NCBI GenBank assembly: GCA_963848955.1
Contig: CAWKFQ010000010.1
Location: 1 to 64,000 of the forward strand
Length of the DNA stretch: 64,000 nt
Direction of reading: 5' to 3'
Origin: DASUPK01 sp963848955
GTDB taxonomy: Bacteria > Actinomycetota > Thermoleophilia > Solirubrobacterales > 70-9
Both the position numbers and the translations under genes were made by a program. This document shows positions 1-8,894 of this stretch, in pieces. Position 1 is the first letter of the stretch. Every line of letters begins with the position of its first letter. The notes below the pieces were generated by a model. The model was not told where the DNA came from and made no database searches. It saw only the letters and a program-made list of their open reading frames with translations.

Positions 1-81
1 CGTAACAGGTGCCTATGCAGGACGCCGCGCGCGAACCGCCTAGCTTGCGGCCAACCCAGCCGAACACCAAAACGCCCTCAT

Positions 82-495
82 CTACTCCACCAGCCGGAAA
101 CGCTCCACGACGACCTCGGTGTCGTCTCCGAGGGGACTGGCCGAACCCGGTGGGAGCTGAGGGATTACCTCTTCGCTCCAAAATCGCTCGTGCTCGGTCC
201 GCCACTCGCCGACGTCCGAAAACCCCTCGCCTTCCTCGAGTGCCAGAGTCAAGTCGGCGTCTGCCAGGCGGATGACTTCGACGGAGACGATCTCGACCAC
301 GCCGACCGGCGCGCCGGCTGAGTCAAGGACCTTCCGACGCTCTCCGACCTTCGGCAGTGGCTCGTCCTCTAGCTGGTACTCGAGAAGAAGCGACAATCCC
401 GCTGTCTTCTCACCCCTTAGCGCCGCGGCAACCAAGCGGTCGCGCAATGGGCCGGGGAATCCGAACTCGTAGACCCGACTCGCCTCCTCCGACAT
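82..495 (-). CDS. ASCH domain protein
   Basis: 137-residue protein with the composition and length of a stand-alone ASCH domain: an N-terminal helix with FPGPLRDRLV, then a GEKT loop (ALRGEKTAG, about residues 27-35), a basic beta-barrel core with VGERRKVLD and a C-terminal VVVERFRLVE strand. ASCH domains have a PUA-like fold and are thought to bind RNA or act in nucleoside/RNA metabolism; the exact substrate here is unknown. It is divergent from the GNAT gene starting 86 bases away, so the two may share a promoter region. The frame is intact. The family call is fairly secure, the function is not. Confidence 0.75.
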   Translation of the reverse strand: MSEEASRVYEFGFPGPLRDRLVAAALRGEKTAGLSLLLEYQLEDEPLPKVGERRKVLDSAGAPVGVVEIVSVEVIRLADADLTLALEEGEGFSDVGEWRTEHERFWSEEVIPQLPPGSASPLGDDTEVVVERFRLVE

Positions 496-580
496 GACCC
501 GAGCTTAGAACTAAGCGCCGCTTATCGTCCGACTCAAAGCAAGAGTGCGGGCATCCTTGATGACGTAGCGTGCCGCCGAC

Positions 581-1493
581 ATGGAGCGCGCCTTCCCCGC
601 ACCCGCCGTCGCCGCCGACGCGGCGGCGGTGACCGAGGTCGTCGTGGCGCTCGAGTCGTCGCTGTACGGCCAGACCGCGTTCTCGCAGGCCGATCTGGAG
701 GACGAGTGGTCGGACCTCGACCTCGAGCAGGACGCGCGCGTCGTCCGCGACGGCGACCGCATCGTCGGCTACGGCGCGGTGCGCGAGCAAGGCGAGCTCT
801 GGCGCGCCGAGGGGTACGTCCACCCCGACGCGCTCGGGCGCGGGATCGGGAAGCTGATCGCGACCGGGCTCGAGGAGGACGCGGCCCGCCGCGGCGCGCG
901 CAGGATCCAGAACGGCGTCTTCGAGGCCGACTCCGCCGCCCGCAGGCTGCTCGAGTCGCTCGGCTACGGCGCCGTGCGCGTCTTCCGCGAGCTGCGCATC
1001 GAGCTCGAGGCGCCGCCGCCCGCACCCGAGTGGCCGGACGGGCTGCGCGTCGTCCCGTTCGACCCGGAGCGTGACGCGCTCGAGTTCCACGCCGCGCACC
1101 AGGAGGCGTTCGCGGATCGCTGGGACTACACGCCGCGCGACTTCGAGTCGTGGTCGAAGGGCCACCTCGGGAGCGAGCGCTTCGACCCGACGCTCTGGTG
1201 CGTCGTCCGCGCCGGGGACGAGATCGCCGCCGGGACGATCTGCACGGGCGACACGTACGGCGGCGGCTGGGTCGACGCGCTCTTCACACGTCGCCCGTGG
1301 CGCAAGCAGGGCGTGGGCGCGGCGCTCCTCGCGCGACTCGTTCGGGCGCTTCTGGGAGCGCGGCGAGCACAGCGTCGGGCTCGGCGTCGACGCGGCGAGC
1401 GACACCGGCGCGTTCCGCCTCTACGAGCGCGCCGGGATGGCGCCCGTGCTCGGCTGGGTGATGTACGAGAAGGAGCTCGGCGACGCTGCGTGA
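581..1493 (+). CDS. Tandem GNAT N-acetyltransferase (frameshifted)
   Basis: Two GNAT folds in one chain. The first (about residues 1-150) has an acetyl-CoA binding loop LGRGIGKLIATGLE. The second starts near residue 155 (LRVVPFDPERD) and has RRPWRKQGVGAALLAR. After that motif the open frame degenerates into arginine-rich sequence, but the expected GNAT ending continues in another frame (FWERGEHSVGLGVDAAS, then FRLYERAGMAPVLGW) and stops at 1493. A single indel near 1340 therefore breaks an otherwise normal gene of about 300 residues. The substrate (amine, amino acid or antibiotic) cannot be told. Start ATG at 581. Confidence 0.8.
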
Positions 1494-1700
1494 GCTGCGC
1501 GCCGAGGACCGGAAGCGGTCGCCTGCGGATTCGGCCCAAGTCCTCCGCCGGACCGCGACGCTGCTCTCGCCTGACAGGAGCGGCGGCCCGGAGGCGAGGC
1601 TCGTCACCGCTTCCGCTTTCCATGCAAAAGCAGCACTTTCCGCGGCCGTCGCTAGGACTGCCGCTTCGCGCGAACACGAGCAGCTGCGCATGGGCCGGTC

Positions 1701-2068
1701 CTACGGCTGACCAGGCGCTTCGAGAACATGCATGCGGACGACCAAGTCCATCCTGGTGGCGATAGCGGTGGCGAACGCGGGAGTCGGAGATGAGCTCTCC
1801 GGTGCGGGCGTCGTGGACCACCTGATGGACATCGACCGTGATGCTGCCGTCGGGATTCCTCGGTGAAGCCTTCCGGCTCAACCTTGCTTGAGATGGCGGC
1901 GAACTGCCTGTTCCAATAGTCGCGGACCGCCGTGTGGCCGACGAGCCGACCGCCCTCCCAGGCGTTCGGCCAATCGACCTCGGGGTGCATCAGCTCGATC
2001 GCGGCCTCGATGTCGCGGGCGTTGAACGCGCGATAGGCGGATCGTAGGGTCTCCTCCGCGTCTGGCAC
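1701..2068 (-). CDS. SnoaL-like ester cyclase/ketosteroid isomerase-fold protein (frameshifted)
   Basis: Small NTF2-fold protein beginning with MPDAEETLRSAYRAFNARD and LMHPEVDW, the usual SnoaL_2 opening. The reading frame changes near 1860, after EPEGFTEE, into NPDGSITVDVHQVVHDA, and again near 1757 into DLVVRMHVLEAPGQP, followed by TAG at 1701-1703. The three pieces together make a complete protein of about 120 residues. Members of the superfamily bind small hydrophobic ligands; many are orphan enzymes. It is convergent with the GNAT gene; the roughly 200 bases between them show no gene or clear terminator. Confidence 0.7.
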
Positions 2069-2126
2069 GAATCCAACCTAGTGAAAGAGGCCCTTGGTGT
2101 TCGTTGGCTCAGAGAATCGGCGTCGC

Positions 2127-2618
2127 TCAGGTGACTTCAGAGAGACGGCCGGTCTGAACGTCGTAGACGAAACCTCGTACCTCATCCGTCCTGGGGATGA
2201 ACGGACTTTCCTTTACTCGCTTGATGGAGTCGCGGACGTCATCTTCCAGGTGAGGAAATGAGCGTGGGCTCCACTCCGGCCGCCGGCCAGTCTCCTCCTC
2301 GAGTCTCTGCTCGAACTCCGCGTCATTGAAGGTGAGCATGCCGCAGTCGGTGTGATGGATCAGCATGATCTCCTCCGTGCCAAGTAGGTGCTGGGAGATC
2401 GCCAGGGAGCGGATCTCGTCGTCGGTGATCACGCCGCCCGCGTTGCGGATCACATGGGCGTCCCCGATCGAAAGCCCGAGGATCGGATACGGATTAAGCC
2501 GCGCGTCCATGCAAGCAACGACCGCGACCTTCTTGGCCGGCGGCAGTGGCAGGTCGCCTTTGTCGAAGCCCTCGGCAAAGGTCTCGTTGTTCTCCACAAA
2601 CTCGTCGATGGCGCTCAT
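2127..2618 (-). CDS. Beta-class carbonic anhydrase
   Basis: 163 residues, the length of the short actinobacterial beta-carbonic anhydrases. The zinc site is visible as C36-x-D38-x-R40 (VACMDARLNP) and H89-x-x-C92 (HHTDCGML), with the conserved RNAGG loop at 58-62. It interconverts CO2 and bicarbonate in the cytosol. The next large gene on the same strand, beyond an ArsR/SRPBCC pair, is a SulP anion transporter, a family that includes bicarbonate carriers, so the two may cooperate in inorganic-carbon handling (inference from proximity). Confidence 0.92.
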   Translation of the reverse strand: MSAIDEFVENNETFAEGFDKGDLPLPPAKKVAVVACMDARLNPYPILGLSIGDAHVIRNAGGVITDDEIRSLAISQHLLGTEEIMLIHHTDCGMLTFNDAEFEQRLEEETGRRPEWSPRSFPHLEDDVRDSIKRVKESPFIPRTDEVRGFVYDVQTGRLSEVT

Positions 2619-2738
2619 TTGGCCCCCTTTGGATTGGTTCCTCCAAGCATGTCAGGAGCACTAGCCAAGGGCCACCGCCACGCCCGGGCCTGCCGGGGCT
2701 GATCCCAGCGGCCCGGATCGCGGCGAATAGGCGAGCCC

Positions 2739-3236
2739 CTACGCGAGGGACTTCGCGACGTCCTCGAGGTCGTCGTAGGACTCCTGCATCCCTTCCTCCA
2801 TCCCGGAGGCGATCTGCATGTCCCGGCTCTCCTTGTTGACGCACTGGATCAGGAGCTCCATCGTCGTGCGGCCGTCGGCCTCGACGAGGGTCATGGTGTT
2901 GACGTTGGCGCTGTCGTCGGGGTCGGGGATCCCCTCGTAGGCCTCGGTCTGGACGATCCGCTCGTTCGGGACGATCTCGCGGAACTCGCCGTGGAACCCG
3001 ACCTCCTGGCCATTACTGGCGTCCATGACGTAGCGCCACTTGCCGCCGACCCGCAGGTCGATCTCGGTGACCGTCATCGCGCCTCGCTGGCAACCCCACC
3101 AGCGCTTCACGAGCTCGGGCTCCGTGACCGCCCTGTAGACGAGGTTCGCCGGGGCGTCGAACTGCCTGACCACCTTGATCTGGTCGTCAGCGGGGAGGGT
3201 GACCTCTGCCTTACCGCTGTGAGTCATCGCTTCCAT
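2739..3236 (-). CDS. SRPBCC/AHSA1-family protein paired with ArsR
   Basis: START-like hydrophobic-cavity protein: QFDAPANLVYRAVTEPELVKRWWG, WRYVM, GFHGEFREIVPNERIVQTE and the C-terminal GWxx-type helix are typical of AHSA1/YndB-like proteins. It follows an ArsR repressor and its 5' end overlaps the repressor's 3' end. I chose ATG at 3236 because an AAAGGAG sequence sits 7 bases upstream; ATG at 3242 is also in frame but too close to that site. ArsR-SRPBCC gene pairs are common in actinobacteria. The ligand is unknown. Confidence 0.8.
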   Translation of the reverse strand: MEAMTHSGKAEVTLPADDQIKVVRQFDAPANLVYRAVTEPELVKRWWGCQRGAMTVTEIDLRVGGKWRYVMDASNGQEVGFHGEFREIVPNERIVQTEAYEGIPDPDDSANVNTMTLVEADGRTTMELLIQCVNKESRDMQIASGMEEGMQESYDDLEDVAKSLA

Positions 3237-3573
3237 CTCCATGCTCCTTTGACTTGAGTTCTTCCAGCACCTCGTCAAGCCGCCCAAATTGCTCCGTCCA
3301 GGTGCGCTCGTACTCCTTCACCCAGTCGTGGATCGGCTTGAGCGCCTCGCCGTTGAGGCGGTAGAGGCGCTGCCTTCCTTCGCTTCTGACCTCGACCGCA
3401 CCCACCTCACGAAGCACCCGCAGGTGCTTCGAGACCTGGGGCTGGCCGAGGCCGAGCAGCGCGACGATGTCGTTCACGGGCAGCTCGCCGCCGGCGAGGG
3501 CGTCGAGGATCTGACGCCGCCGGGGCTCAGCCACCGCGTTGAACGCATCTGCTGTTGTCGCTGCCCTTGCCAT
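3211..3573 (-). CDS. ArsR-family winged-helix repressor
   Basis: About 120 residues with the ArsR winged helix: AFNAVAEPRRRQILDAL, LPVNDIVALLGLGQPQVSKHLRVLREVG (recognition helix), then EVRSEGRQRLYRLNGEALKPIHDWV. It lacks the CxC metal motif of arsenic sensors, so it is likely a non-metal or PadR/SdpR-like member. I start at ATG 3573 (MARAATTADAF) rather than the longer in-frame start at 3609, because the longer version would translate the operator palindrome at 3585-3604. The gene precedes and overlaps the SRPBCC gene, and is probably autoregulated. Confidence 0.9.
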   Translation of the reverse strand: MARAATTADAFNAVAEPRRRQILDALAGGELPVNDIVALLGLGQPQVSKHLRVLREVGAVEVRSEGRQRLYRLNGEALKPIHDWVKEYERTWTEQFGRLDEVLEELKSKEHGDGSDDSQR

Positions 3574-3584
3574 CAGGACAATAT

Positions 3585-3604
3585 ATATACCTATATCGGT
3601 ATAT
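3585..3604. promoter_or_regulatory. Palindromic operator upstream of arsR
   Basis: Perfect inverted repeat: ATATACC at 3585-3591, a 6-base spacer, and GGTATAT at 3598-3604, in a strikingly AT-rich island. It lies 12-31 bases upstream of the arsR start, where ArsR-family autorepressors usually bind. The call as the repressor's own operator is inference from position and symmetry. Confidence 0.65.
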
Positions 3605-3648
3605 GTCAAGTGGATGACCCGATCGTGCGGGGACCACGGTGAGCCCAG

Positions 3649-5334
3649 TTATCCCTCCGCGACGACTTGTTTCACAGCCTGGTCGACAGTGGGATACGCG
3701 GCATCAAGAACCGAATCGCCCGGAGCCGCGTGGATGACATCCCGAACCTGACCGACGTTTCGGGCGATCACCACCCGGACGCCATCGGCCTCCAGTTCTC
3801 GCGCAACCTGGTCGAGGACCTGGGCCGCCGTCACATCGATGAAGGGGACGGTCTCCGCGTCGATAACGATTGTGTGAACGTCGGCGCGGCTCGCCGTGCC
3901 GCGGATCTCTCGCGCAACCGGCTCGGCGTTGGCGAAGAACAGCCCGCCCTCGATCCTCAGCACCGCGATTCCTTCGATACGCCGGTTCTCCGGATGCCGT
4001 TCGAGATCCGAGAAGTGACCACTTGGGCCGGGGACTCTCCCTAGCTCTGTCACCGGCGGCCGCGAGGCACGGTAGAGGAGTAGGAGGAGCGAGATCAGCA
4101 CTCCGATGAACAGCCCCGCCAGGGTTCCGAAGATCATCACCCCAAGCATCGCCGCGACCGCGGCAATGAAGTCCACCCGAGCCGCAAATCCATAGGCTCG
4201 GCCGAGGCGGGCGCTGTAGACCCGATAGAAATCGCGGAGCGCCGAGAAGTCGATCAAGTCGATCAAGGCGACGATCACTACGGCCGCCAGGGTCGCCACG
4301 GGGAGGCTCTCGAAATAGCCCGTGAGAAAGAGCAGGGTGAGCACCGTCAGGCCTGCGGCGATCAGCCCGACGAGTTGGGTCCGCCCACCGGCGGTGCTGT
4401 TCACCGCCGTCTTAGACAGGCTGCCGTTGACCGCGAACCCACCGGAGATCCCGGCGCCGAGGTTCGCCGCGCCGAGGCCAATCAGCTCCCTGTTCGGGTC
4501 GATCTCCCGGTGGTCCCGTTGGGCATAGGTCTTGGCGGTCCCCAGGCTTTCCGCAAAACCGACCAGCATCACCCCCAGAGCTGCAGCCGTCAGACCCCCG
4601 AAGCGATCGAGGCTGATGTCCGGGACAGAGAGCGAAGGCAGGCCGGGGTCGATGGAGCCCACGATCGCCACCCCGTGGTCGCCGAGGTCGAAGAGCTCAA
4701 CGGCGGCGACTCCCAGGACCACGGCCGCGAGCGGCCCTGGGATTGCCGGTGCCACTCGAGGAAGCCCGAACAGCACGGCGAGCGACCCAACCCCGACCAG
4801 GAGCGTGAGGCCATCGGTCTGATCGATGTTGCCAAGAAAGTCCCAGGCCCTCTCGAAGAAGTGACCGGTGCCGGTTTCGACCCCGAACAGCCTCGGGATT
4901 TGGCCGACTATGACTGTCAGCGACAAGCCGACGATGAACCCCTTGAGCACGGGTTCGGAAACAAAGCTCGCCAGAAACCCGAGGCGCAAGAAGCCAGCGA
5001 TCAACGCGGCGAGCCCAACGCAGATTGCGAGCGCAGCGGTTGTCGTAATGAACTGACCCCCGTCGCCAGCAACGGCGTTGCCAACAACCGCAGCCGACAG
5101 CGCCGCTGCGGCGGCAGATGGCCCGGTGATCAGTTGCCGCGAACTGCCGAGAGCCGCGTAGAGGACCAACGCCGCCGGCGCCGCATAGAGGCCGACGACG
5201 GGTGGGACCCCAGCAATCGTCGCGTAAGCCAGCGCCGAAGGCACGAGCACGGCCCAGACCGTCAGCCCCGCAACCACGTCCCCGCGAACCCAGTCGCGCT
5301 GGTAACTCCTCAGCGATGGAAACAAGTGGCTCAC
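3649..5334 (-). CDS. SulP-family anion transporter with STAS domain
   Basis: About 561 residues with 10-14 hydrophobic segments and the SulP signature region (RGDVVAGLTVWAVLVPSALAYATIAGVPPVVGLYAA, ITGPSAAAAALSAAVV), plus a cytoplasmic C-terminal STAS domain from about residue 440 (IEGIAVLRIEGGLFFANAEPV, VIDAETVPFIDVTAAQVL). SulP proteins carry sulfate, bicarbonate or other anions, usually as symporters. I prefer GTG 5334, which has a GGAAGG site just upstream and the canonical LFPSLRSYQRDW start; an in-frame GTG at 5418 has no visible ribosome site. Substrate unresolved; the nearby carbonic anhydrase favours bicarbonate. Confidence 0.9.
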   Translation of the reverse strand: MSHLFPSLRSYQRDWVRGDVVAGLTVWAVLVPSALAYATIAGVPPVVGLYAAPAALVLYAALGSSRQLITGPSAAAAALSAAVVGNAVAGDGGQFITTTAALAICVGLAALIAGFLRLGFLASFVSEPVLKGFIVGLSLTVIVGQIPRLFGVETGTGHFFERAWDFLGNIDQTDGLTLLVGVGSLAVLFGLPRVAPAIPGPLAAVVLGVAAVELFDLGDHGVAIVGSIDPGLPSLSVPDISLDRFGGLTAAALGVMLVGFAESLGTAKTYAQRDHREIDPNRELIGLGAANLGAGISGGFAVNGSLSKTAVNSTAGGRTQLVGLIAAGLTVLTLLFLTGYFESLPVATLAAVVIVALIDLIDFSALRDFYRVYSARLGRAYGFAARVDFIAAVAAMLGVMIFGTLAGLFIGVLISLLLLLYRASRPPVTELGRVPGPSGHFSDLERHPENRRIEGIAVLRIEGGLFFANAEPVAREIRGTASRADVHTIVIDAETVPFIDVTAAQVLDQVARELEADGVRVVIARNVGQVRDVIHAAPGDSVLDAAYPTVDQAVKQVVAEG

Positions 5335-5471
5335 AGAGCCTTCCGGGCGAAAGGCAACGTACTCTGCGGCCGTTCTGCGGACAAGTACGTGGAATGGGAC
5401 CTTGAGCTTCGATTCCACCCGACGCCAACTTTTCGAATAATGTCGGCCCGTCGAGCCTGAGGAGCGTGACC

Positions 5472-6284
5472 ATGTCTGATGCAGAGCTGAAGGCGCGCCA
5501 TCGCAAGATGTGGGCCTCGGGTGACTATCCGGAGATGGTCGAGACCTTTCTGCTGCCCCTGGGGCCGAGGCTGGTGGAGGCCGCCGGGATCGGGCCTGAC
5601 ATGCGAGTCCTGGATGTCGCCGCCGGTACCGGCAACGCGTCGATTCCAGCCGCGCAGGCTGGCGCGAGCGTTACGGCCAGCGACCTGACGCCGGAACTCT
5701 TCGCTGCGGGCCGCGAACGCGCCAAGTCGGCCGGGGTCGAGCTTGAATGGGTGGAGGCCGATGCCGAGAACCTGCCGTTCGACGACGAGTCGTATGACGT
5801 TGTCATGTCCTCGATCGGCGCAATGTTCGCGCCTCATCACCAGGACGTCGCCGACGAACTCGTCCGCGTCTGCCGTCCGGACGGCAAGATCGCGCTGCTG
5901 AGCTGGACCCCCGAGGGCATGATCGGCGCCCTCTTCAGGACGATGGGCCCGTTTGCCCCACCCCCTCCACCCGGAGCGCAACCGCCGCCCCTGTGGGGCA
6001 GCGAGGACCACCTGCGGGAGTTGTTCGGCGACCGTGTCGACTGGGAAAAACTCGATCGCGACAACCTGGAGATCACCGCTTTCGAGCATCCCCGCGACTA
6101 CGGCGAGCACTTCAAGGCGTACTACGGTCCGACGATCGCGGCGCGCGCCAACGCGGAGAATGACGGGCGCGAAGCGGAGTTCGACGAGGCACTCGACCAG
6201 TTCTGCGACGAGTGGAACCGCGGCACCCCCGAGAAGGCGCGATTCGAGAAGGAATACCTTCTCGCCATTGGCACGCTGGCCTGA
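5472..6284 (+). CDS. Class I SAM-dependent methyltransferase
   Basis: About 270 residues. SAM-binding motif I is VLDVAAGTGNASIPAAQ and the acidic residue after strand 2 is in SDLTPELF; motif IV reads YDVVMSSIGAMFAPHHQDVADELVRV. A proline run (FAPPPPPGA) and WGSEDHLRELF follow. ATG 5472 is preceded by GAGGAG; an upstream GTG at 5466 is less likely. It resembles the methyltransferase at 10339-11157 (shared GAMFAP, PPPP, WG-ED and YYGPT blocks), so the two are paralogues. Substrate unknown. Confidence 0.85.
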   Translation: MSDAELKARHRKMWASGDYPEMVETFLLPLGPRLVEAAGIGPDMRVLDVAAGTGNASIPAAQAGASVTASDLTPELFAAGRERAKSAGVELEWVEADAENLPFDDESYDVVMSSIGAMFAPHHQDVADELVRVCRPDGKIALLSWTPEGMIGALFRTMGPFAPPPPPGAQPPPLWGSEDHLRELFGDRVDWEKLDRDNLEITAFEHPRDYGEHFKAYYGPTIAARANAENDGREAEFDEALDQFCDEWNRGTPEKARFEKEYLLAIGTLA

Positions 6285-6327
6285 CTGGCGGACCCAGACT
6301 TCGACTCGCAAGGTGGAGGATCTGGCC

Positions 6328-7374
6328 CTAAGCGGCTTGGACTGCCGTGGGTGCGGCAGCGGCGAGCATCTCGCGAAGTTGTCCCTCCGGCACTCCAAGC
6401 GGTAAGACGAGATCGATCGCGTCGGCTCCGGCGTCGAGCCAGGCCCGAACGGCGCCCGGCGCCTCCGCGTAGGTGCCCATCACGGTCACCTCGCGGGCCA
6501 GTGGCTCTGCAGCGGCGGGCAGTTGCGGAGGGCCGCCACTCTGGTTGGAGGCGAGCAGCGCGTCGACCTCCCTTGTGAATCCAAATCGATCGCGGAGCAT
6601 CCGTGGATAGATCGGGCCCATGCGAGTCAGGTATGCGAGCAGCCAGCTCGCGGCGATCCGGCGGGTTGCAGCCTCGTCCTCGCCGATCGCGAGGGGAACG
6701 CTGGCAGTGACCCCGGTCGTGATCGGCTCCTCGGCCAGCGCTTCACCCTCGGCGAGGAGTGCCCGTCCATCCGGCAATCGCGAGCGGGCCCAGAGAAATG
6801 GCAGCCAGTGGTCGGCGAGCTCGCCCGCCAGACGGACCGAGGCCGGCGAGAGTGCGGCGAGGGAGATTGGCACAGGCCACTCGGCCCGTGCCCCGAGGCG
6901 GAGTGCCCTCACATCGTCTCTCTCGAGCGGCACCCGGTCGCCCCGGAGCAGTGCCCTGACGGCGGCGATCGTTTTGCGCATCCGATCGATCGGCCGCTCC
7001 CAGGTGAGGCCGTGCAGGCCCTCGACCAGCGGCGGGCTGCTCGCGCCGAGGCCGAGCTCGAAGCGGCCACGGGAAGCTCGCTGCAAGCCCGCGGCGGCCA
7101 TCGCTATCGCCGCCGGCGTGCGGCTCCAGACCGGGAGAACACCGGTGGCGAGCCCGATACGCGATGTGACCCCGGCGATTTGGGCAAGGAGCACAACCGC
7201 GTCCTGGGTCCAGCCCTCGGCGGCCCCGAACTGGGCGTAGCCGAGCTCCTCCGCACCCATCGCAAGCCGGATCGCCGCCTCCGAATCCTCGTGGAACGGC
7301 GTGATTCCGACGCCCAGCCTCGGACCGGCACCCGTCGGGGCGCCCTTTGTCCCGTTGGTGTCGGGCATGCTCAT
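6328..7374 (-). CDS. LLM-class F420-dependent oxidoreductase
   Basis: 348 residues with a luciferase-like (beta/alpha)8 barrel: RLGVGITPFHEDSEAAIRLA, AEELGYAQFGAAEGW, RIGLATGVLPVWSRTPAAIAM, GRFELGLGASSP. Members use F420 or FMN to reduce or oxidise small organics; the actinobacterial context makes F420 likely. It ends with a region of DAIDLVLPLG. Convergent with the methyltransferase upstream. An alternative ATG lies two codons inside. Substrate unknown. Confidence 0.88.
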   Translation of the reverse strand: MSMPDTNGTKGAPTGAGPRLGVGITPFHEDSEAAIRLAMGAEELGYAQFGAAEGWTQDAVVLLAQIAGVTSRIGLATGVLPVWSRTPAAIAMAAAGLQRASRGRFELGLGASSPPLVEGLHGLTWERPIDRMRKTIAAVRALLRGDRVPLERDDVRALRLGARAEWPVPISLAALSPASVRLAGELADHWLPFLWARSRLPDGRALLAEGEALAEEPITTGVTASVPLAIGEDEAATRRIAASWLLAYLTRMGPIYPRMLRDRFGFTREVDALLASNQSGGPPQLPAAAEPLAREVTVMGTYAEAPGAVRAWLDAGADAIDLVLPLGVPEGQLREMLAAAAPTAVQAA

Positions 7375-7670
7375 GGTTAGGCATTACGCCAAAGCTGGAA
7401 AGGCGGATTGGATCAGAAAGAGTGGCCCTGCTGGGTAGTTGTGGCGACGAATGACCGTGCCGCCTGCGGGAGCATCCTAAAGTGGGCCCCACCGCTCCCC
7501 GCGAGATGGGCATCCAGTGGTATCAGCCGTGGTACCGAACTGAGCAAACCTCAGCTGATCTCGGCGAACGAGTGGTCGTCTGACAGGGCGGTGGAGGACC
7601 CAACCGAGCGAGATCGGACAACCTCATAACCCGAAGGTCGCGTCATATCCGAGATGTACCTCCCTCGGCG
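7375..7670. other. Intergenic region without recognised gene
   Basis: About 296 bases between the start of the LLM oxidoreductase and the end of the HtrA gene. I see no convincing open frame, RNA or strong hairpin. It should contain the LLM gene's promoter, but no clear -35/-10 pair stands out. Confidence 0.5.
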
Positions 7671-8744
7671 TCAGGGCTGGCTCGGCTGAGTACCAAGCGT
7701 TGCGGTCACGGTTAGTTGCTGCGGGCCGCGTTGCACTGCCAGGGTCAGCTTGTCACCGGGTTTGTGCGATGCGATGGCAGCGATCAGCCCGTTGGGGTCG
7801 TGTATCGCCTTGCCGTCGACGGCCGTCACCAAATCGCCCTGTCGCAGGCCGGCCGACGCTGCCGGGCCGTTCGCCACGACGGCGCTGACCAGGGCCGCAC
7901 CCGCGCCGGTCTCAGCCAGGCTGACCCCCAGGTACGCGTGCGAAGTCGGCACGCCGTGCTCGAGCTGTGAGAGCTCGCCCATTACGTCATCGATCGGGAC
8001 CGCGAAGCCGACCCCCGTGAAGCTGTCGGATCCCGAGCCACCTGTCGCGATCTGGTCGGTGATGCCCACCAGCTTCCCCTGAGCGTTCAGGACAGGGCCA
8101 CCGGAGTTACCCGGGTCGATAGCTGCATCGGTCTGGATCGCGTCCGCGATCGTGAAGCCGTCCGGGGCCTGGATCGTCCGGTGGAGGGCGGAGACCACGC
8201 CGGTACTCAGGCTGCGGTTGAAGCCGAACGGATCGCCAATCACGGCGAGGGGATCGCCAACGGCCAGCGCCTGCGAGCTTCCGAGCGGCAGTGGATGCAG
8301 GGCCAGCCCCGACGGGTCGACCTGGAGTACGGCGGCGTCGACGGAGGTGTCGGCGCCAAGCACCTTCGCGCTGCGGCTGGTTCCGTTTTCGAGCCTGACG
8401 GTGATCTGCGAGGCACCCGCGACGACATGCGCCGCGGTCAGGATGTCTCCCCGCGAGTCGATTTCGAAGCCGGTACCCGTGGCGGTCTCGGATCTGGAGG
8501 GAAAGGGAAAGCCGTTCGAAATCGTGTGGATCCCGCTTGCGGTGATGTCAACGACGCCTGGAGCTGTAGCCGAATAGATCGAGGCCGCGTCGATGGCGGT
8601 CGATTGGTTGGAGCTGCTTCCGGCGGGGTCGGCAGTGGTCTGATCCCCTGCGGCGCCGGTGGCGTAAAGCAGGCCGGTAGCAACTGCAGCGCCGACCACG
8701 GCCGAGACGAGCGCGAGCCCCAGCTTTCGCGAAATGCTTGACAT
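7671..8744 (-). CDS. HtrA/DegP-like S1C serine protease with PDZ domain
   Basis: Envelope quality-control protease. A signal anchor occupies residues 8-30 (LGLALVSAVVGAAVATGLLYAT). The trypsin-like domain has the catalytic triad H106 (TAAHVV), D136 (SVDAAVL) and S214 (GNSGGP), and a PDZ domain follows from about residue 260 (AYLGVSLAETGAG ... GLRQGDLVTAVDG). ATG 8744 is chosen over the longer frame start at 8822 because a GGAGG sequence precedes it and the signal anchor then sits at the N terminus. It should act outside the membrane on misfolded proteins. Confidence 0.93.
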   Translation of the reverse strand: MSSISRKLGLALVSAVVGAAVATGLLYATGAAGDQTTADPAGSSSNQSTAIDAASIYSATAPGVVDITASGIHTISNGFPFPSRSETATGTGFEIDSRGDILTAAHVVAGASQITVRLENGTSRSAKVLGADTSVDAAVLQVDPSGLALHPLPLGSSQALAVGDPLAVIGDPFGFNRSLSTGVVSALHRTIQAPDGFTIADAIQTDAAIDPGNSGGPVLNAQGKLVGITDQIATGGSGSDSFTGVGFAVPIDDVMGELSQLEHGVPTSHAYLGVSLAETGAGAALVSAVVANGPAASAGLRQGDLVTAVDGKAIHDPNGLIAAIASHKPGDKLTLAVQRGPQQLTVTATLGTQPSQP

Positions 8745-8894
8745 GGGACCGGATCCTCCGCCAAGGGGACGCCGCTCGCTATCCGGCTGGCCCGAGGCTT
8801 CGCTCCACGATCCCCAGGCCATCGGTAGGGAAGACCAGAGCTACCTACGGCACTTCTTGCGGGCGGCGGGCGCCCGGCGGTGCTTCTTCCCGAC

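Noticed and set aside
1494..1700. Gap between GNAT and SnoaL genes as a possible RNA or small gene
   Set aside because: No open frame with a start site, no strong hairpin and no conserved RNA pattern visible.
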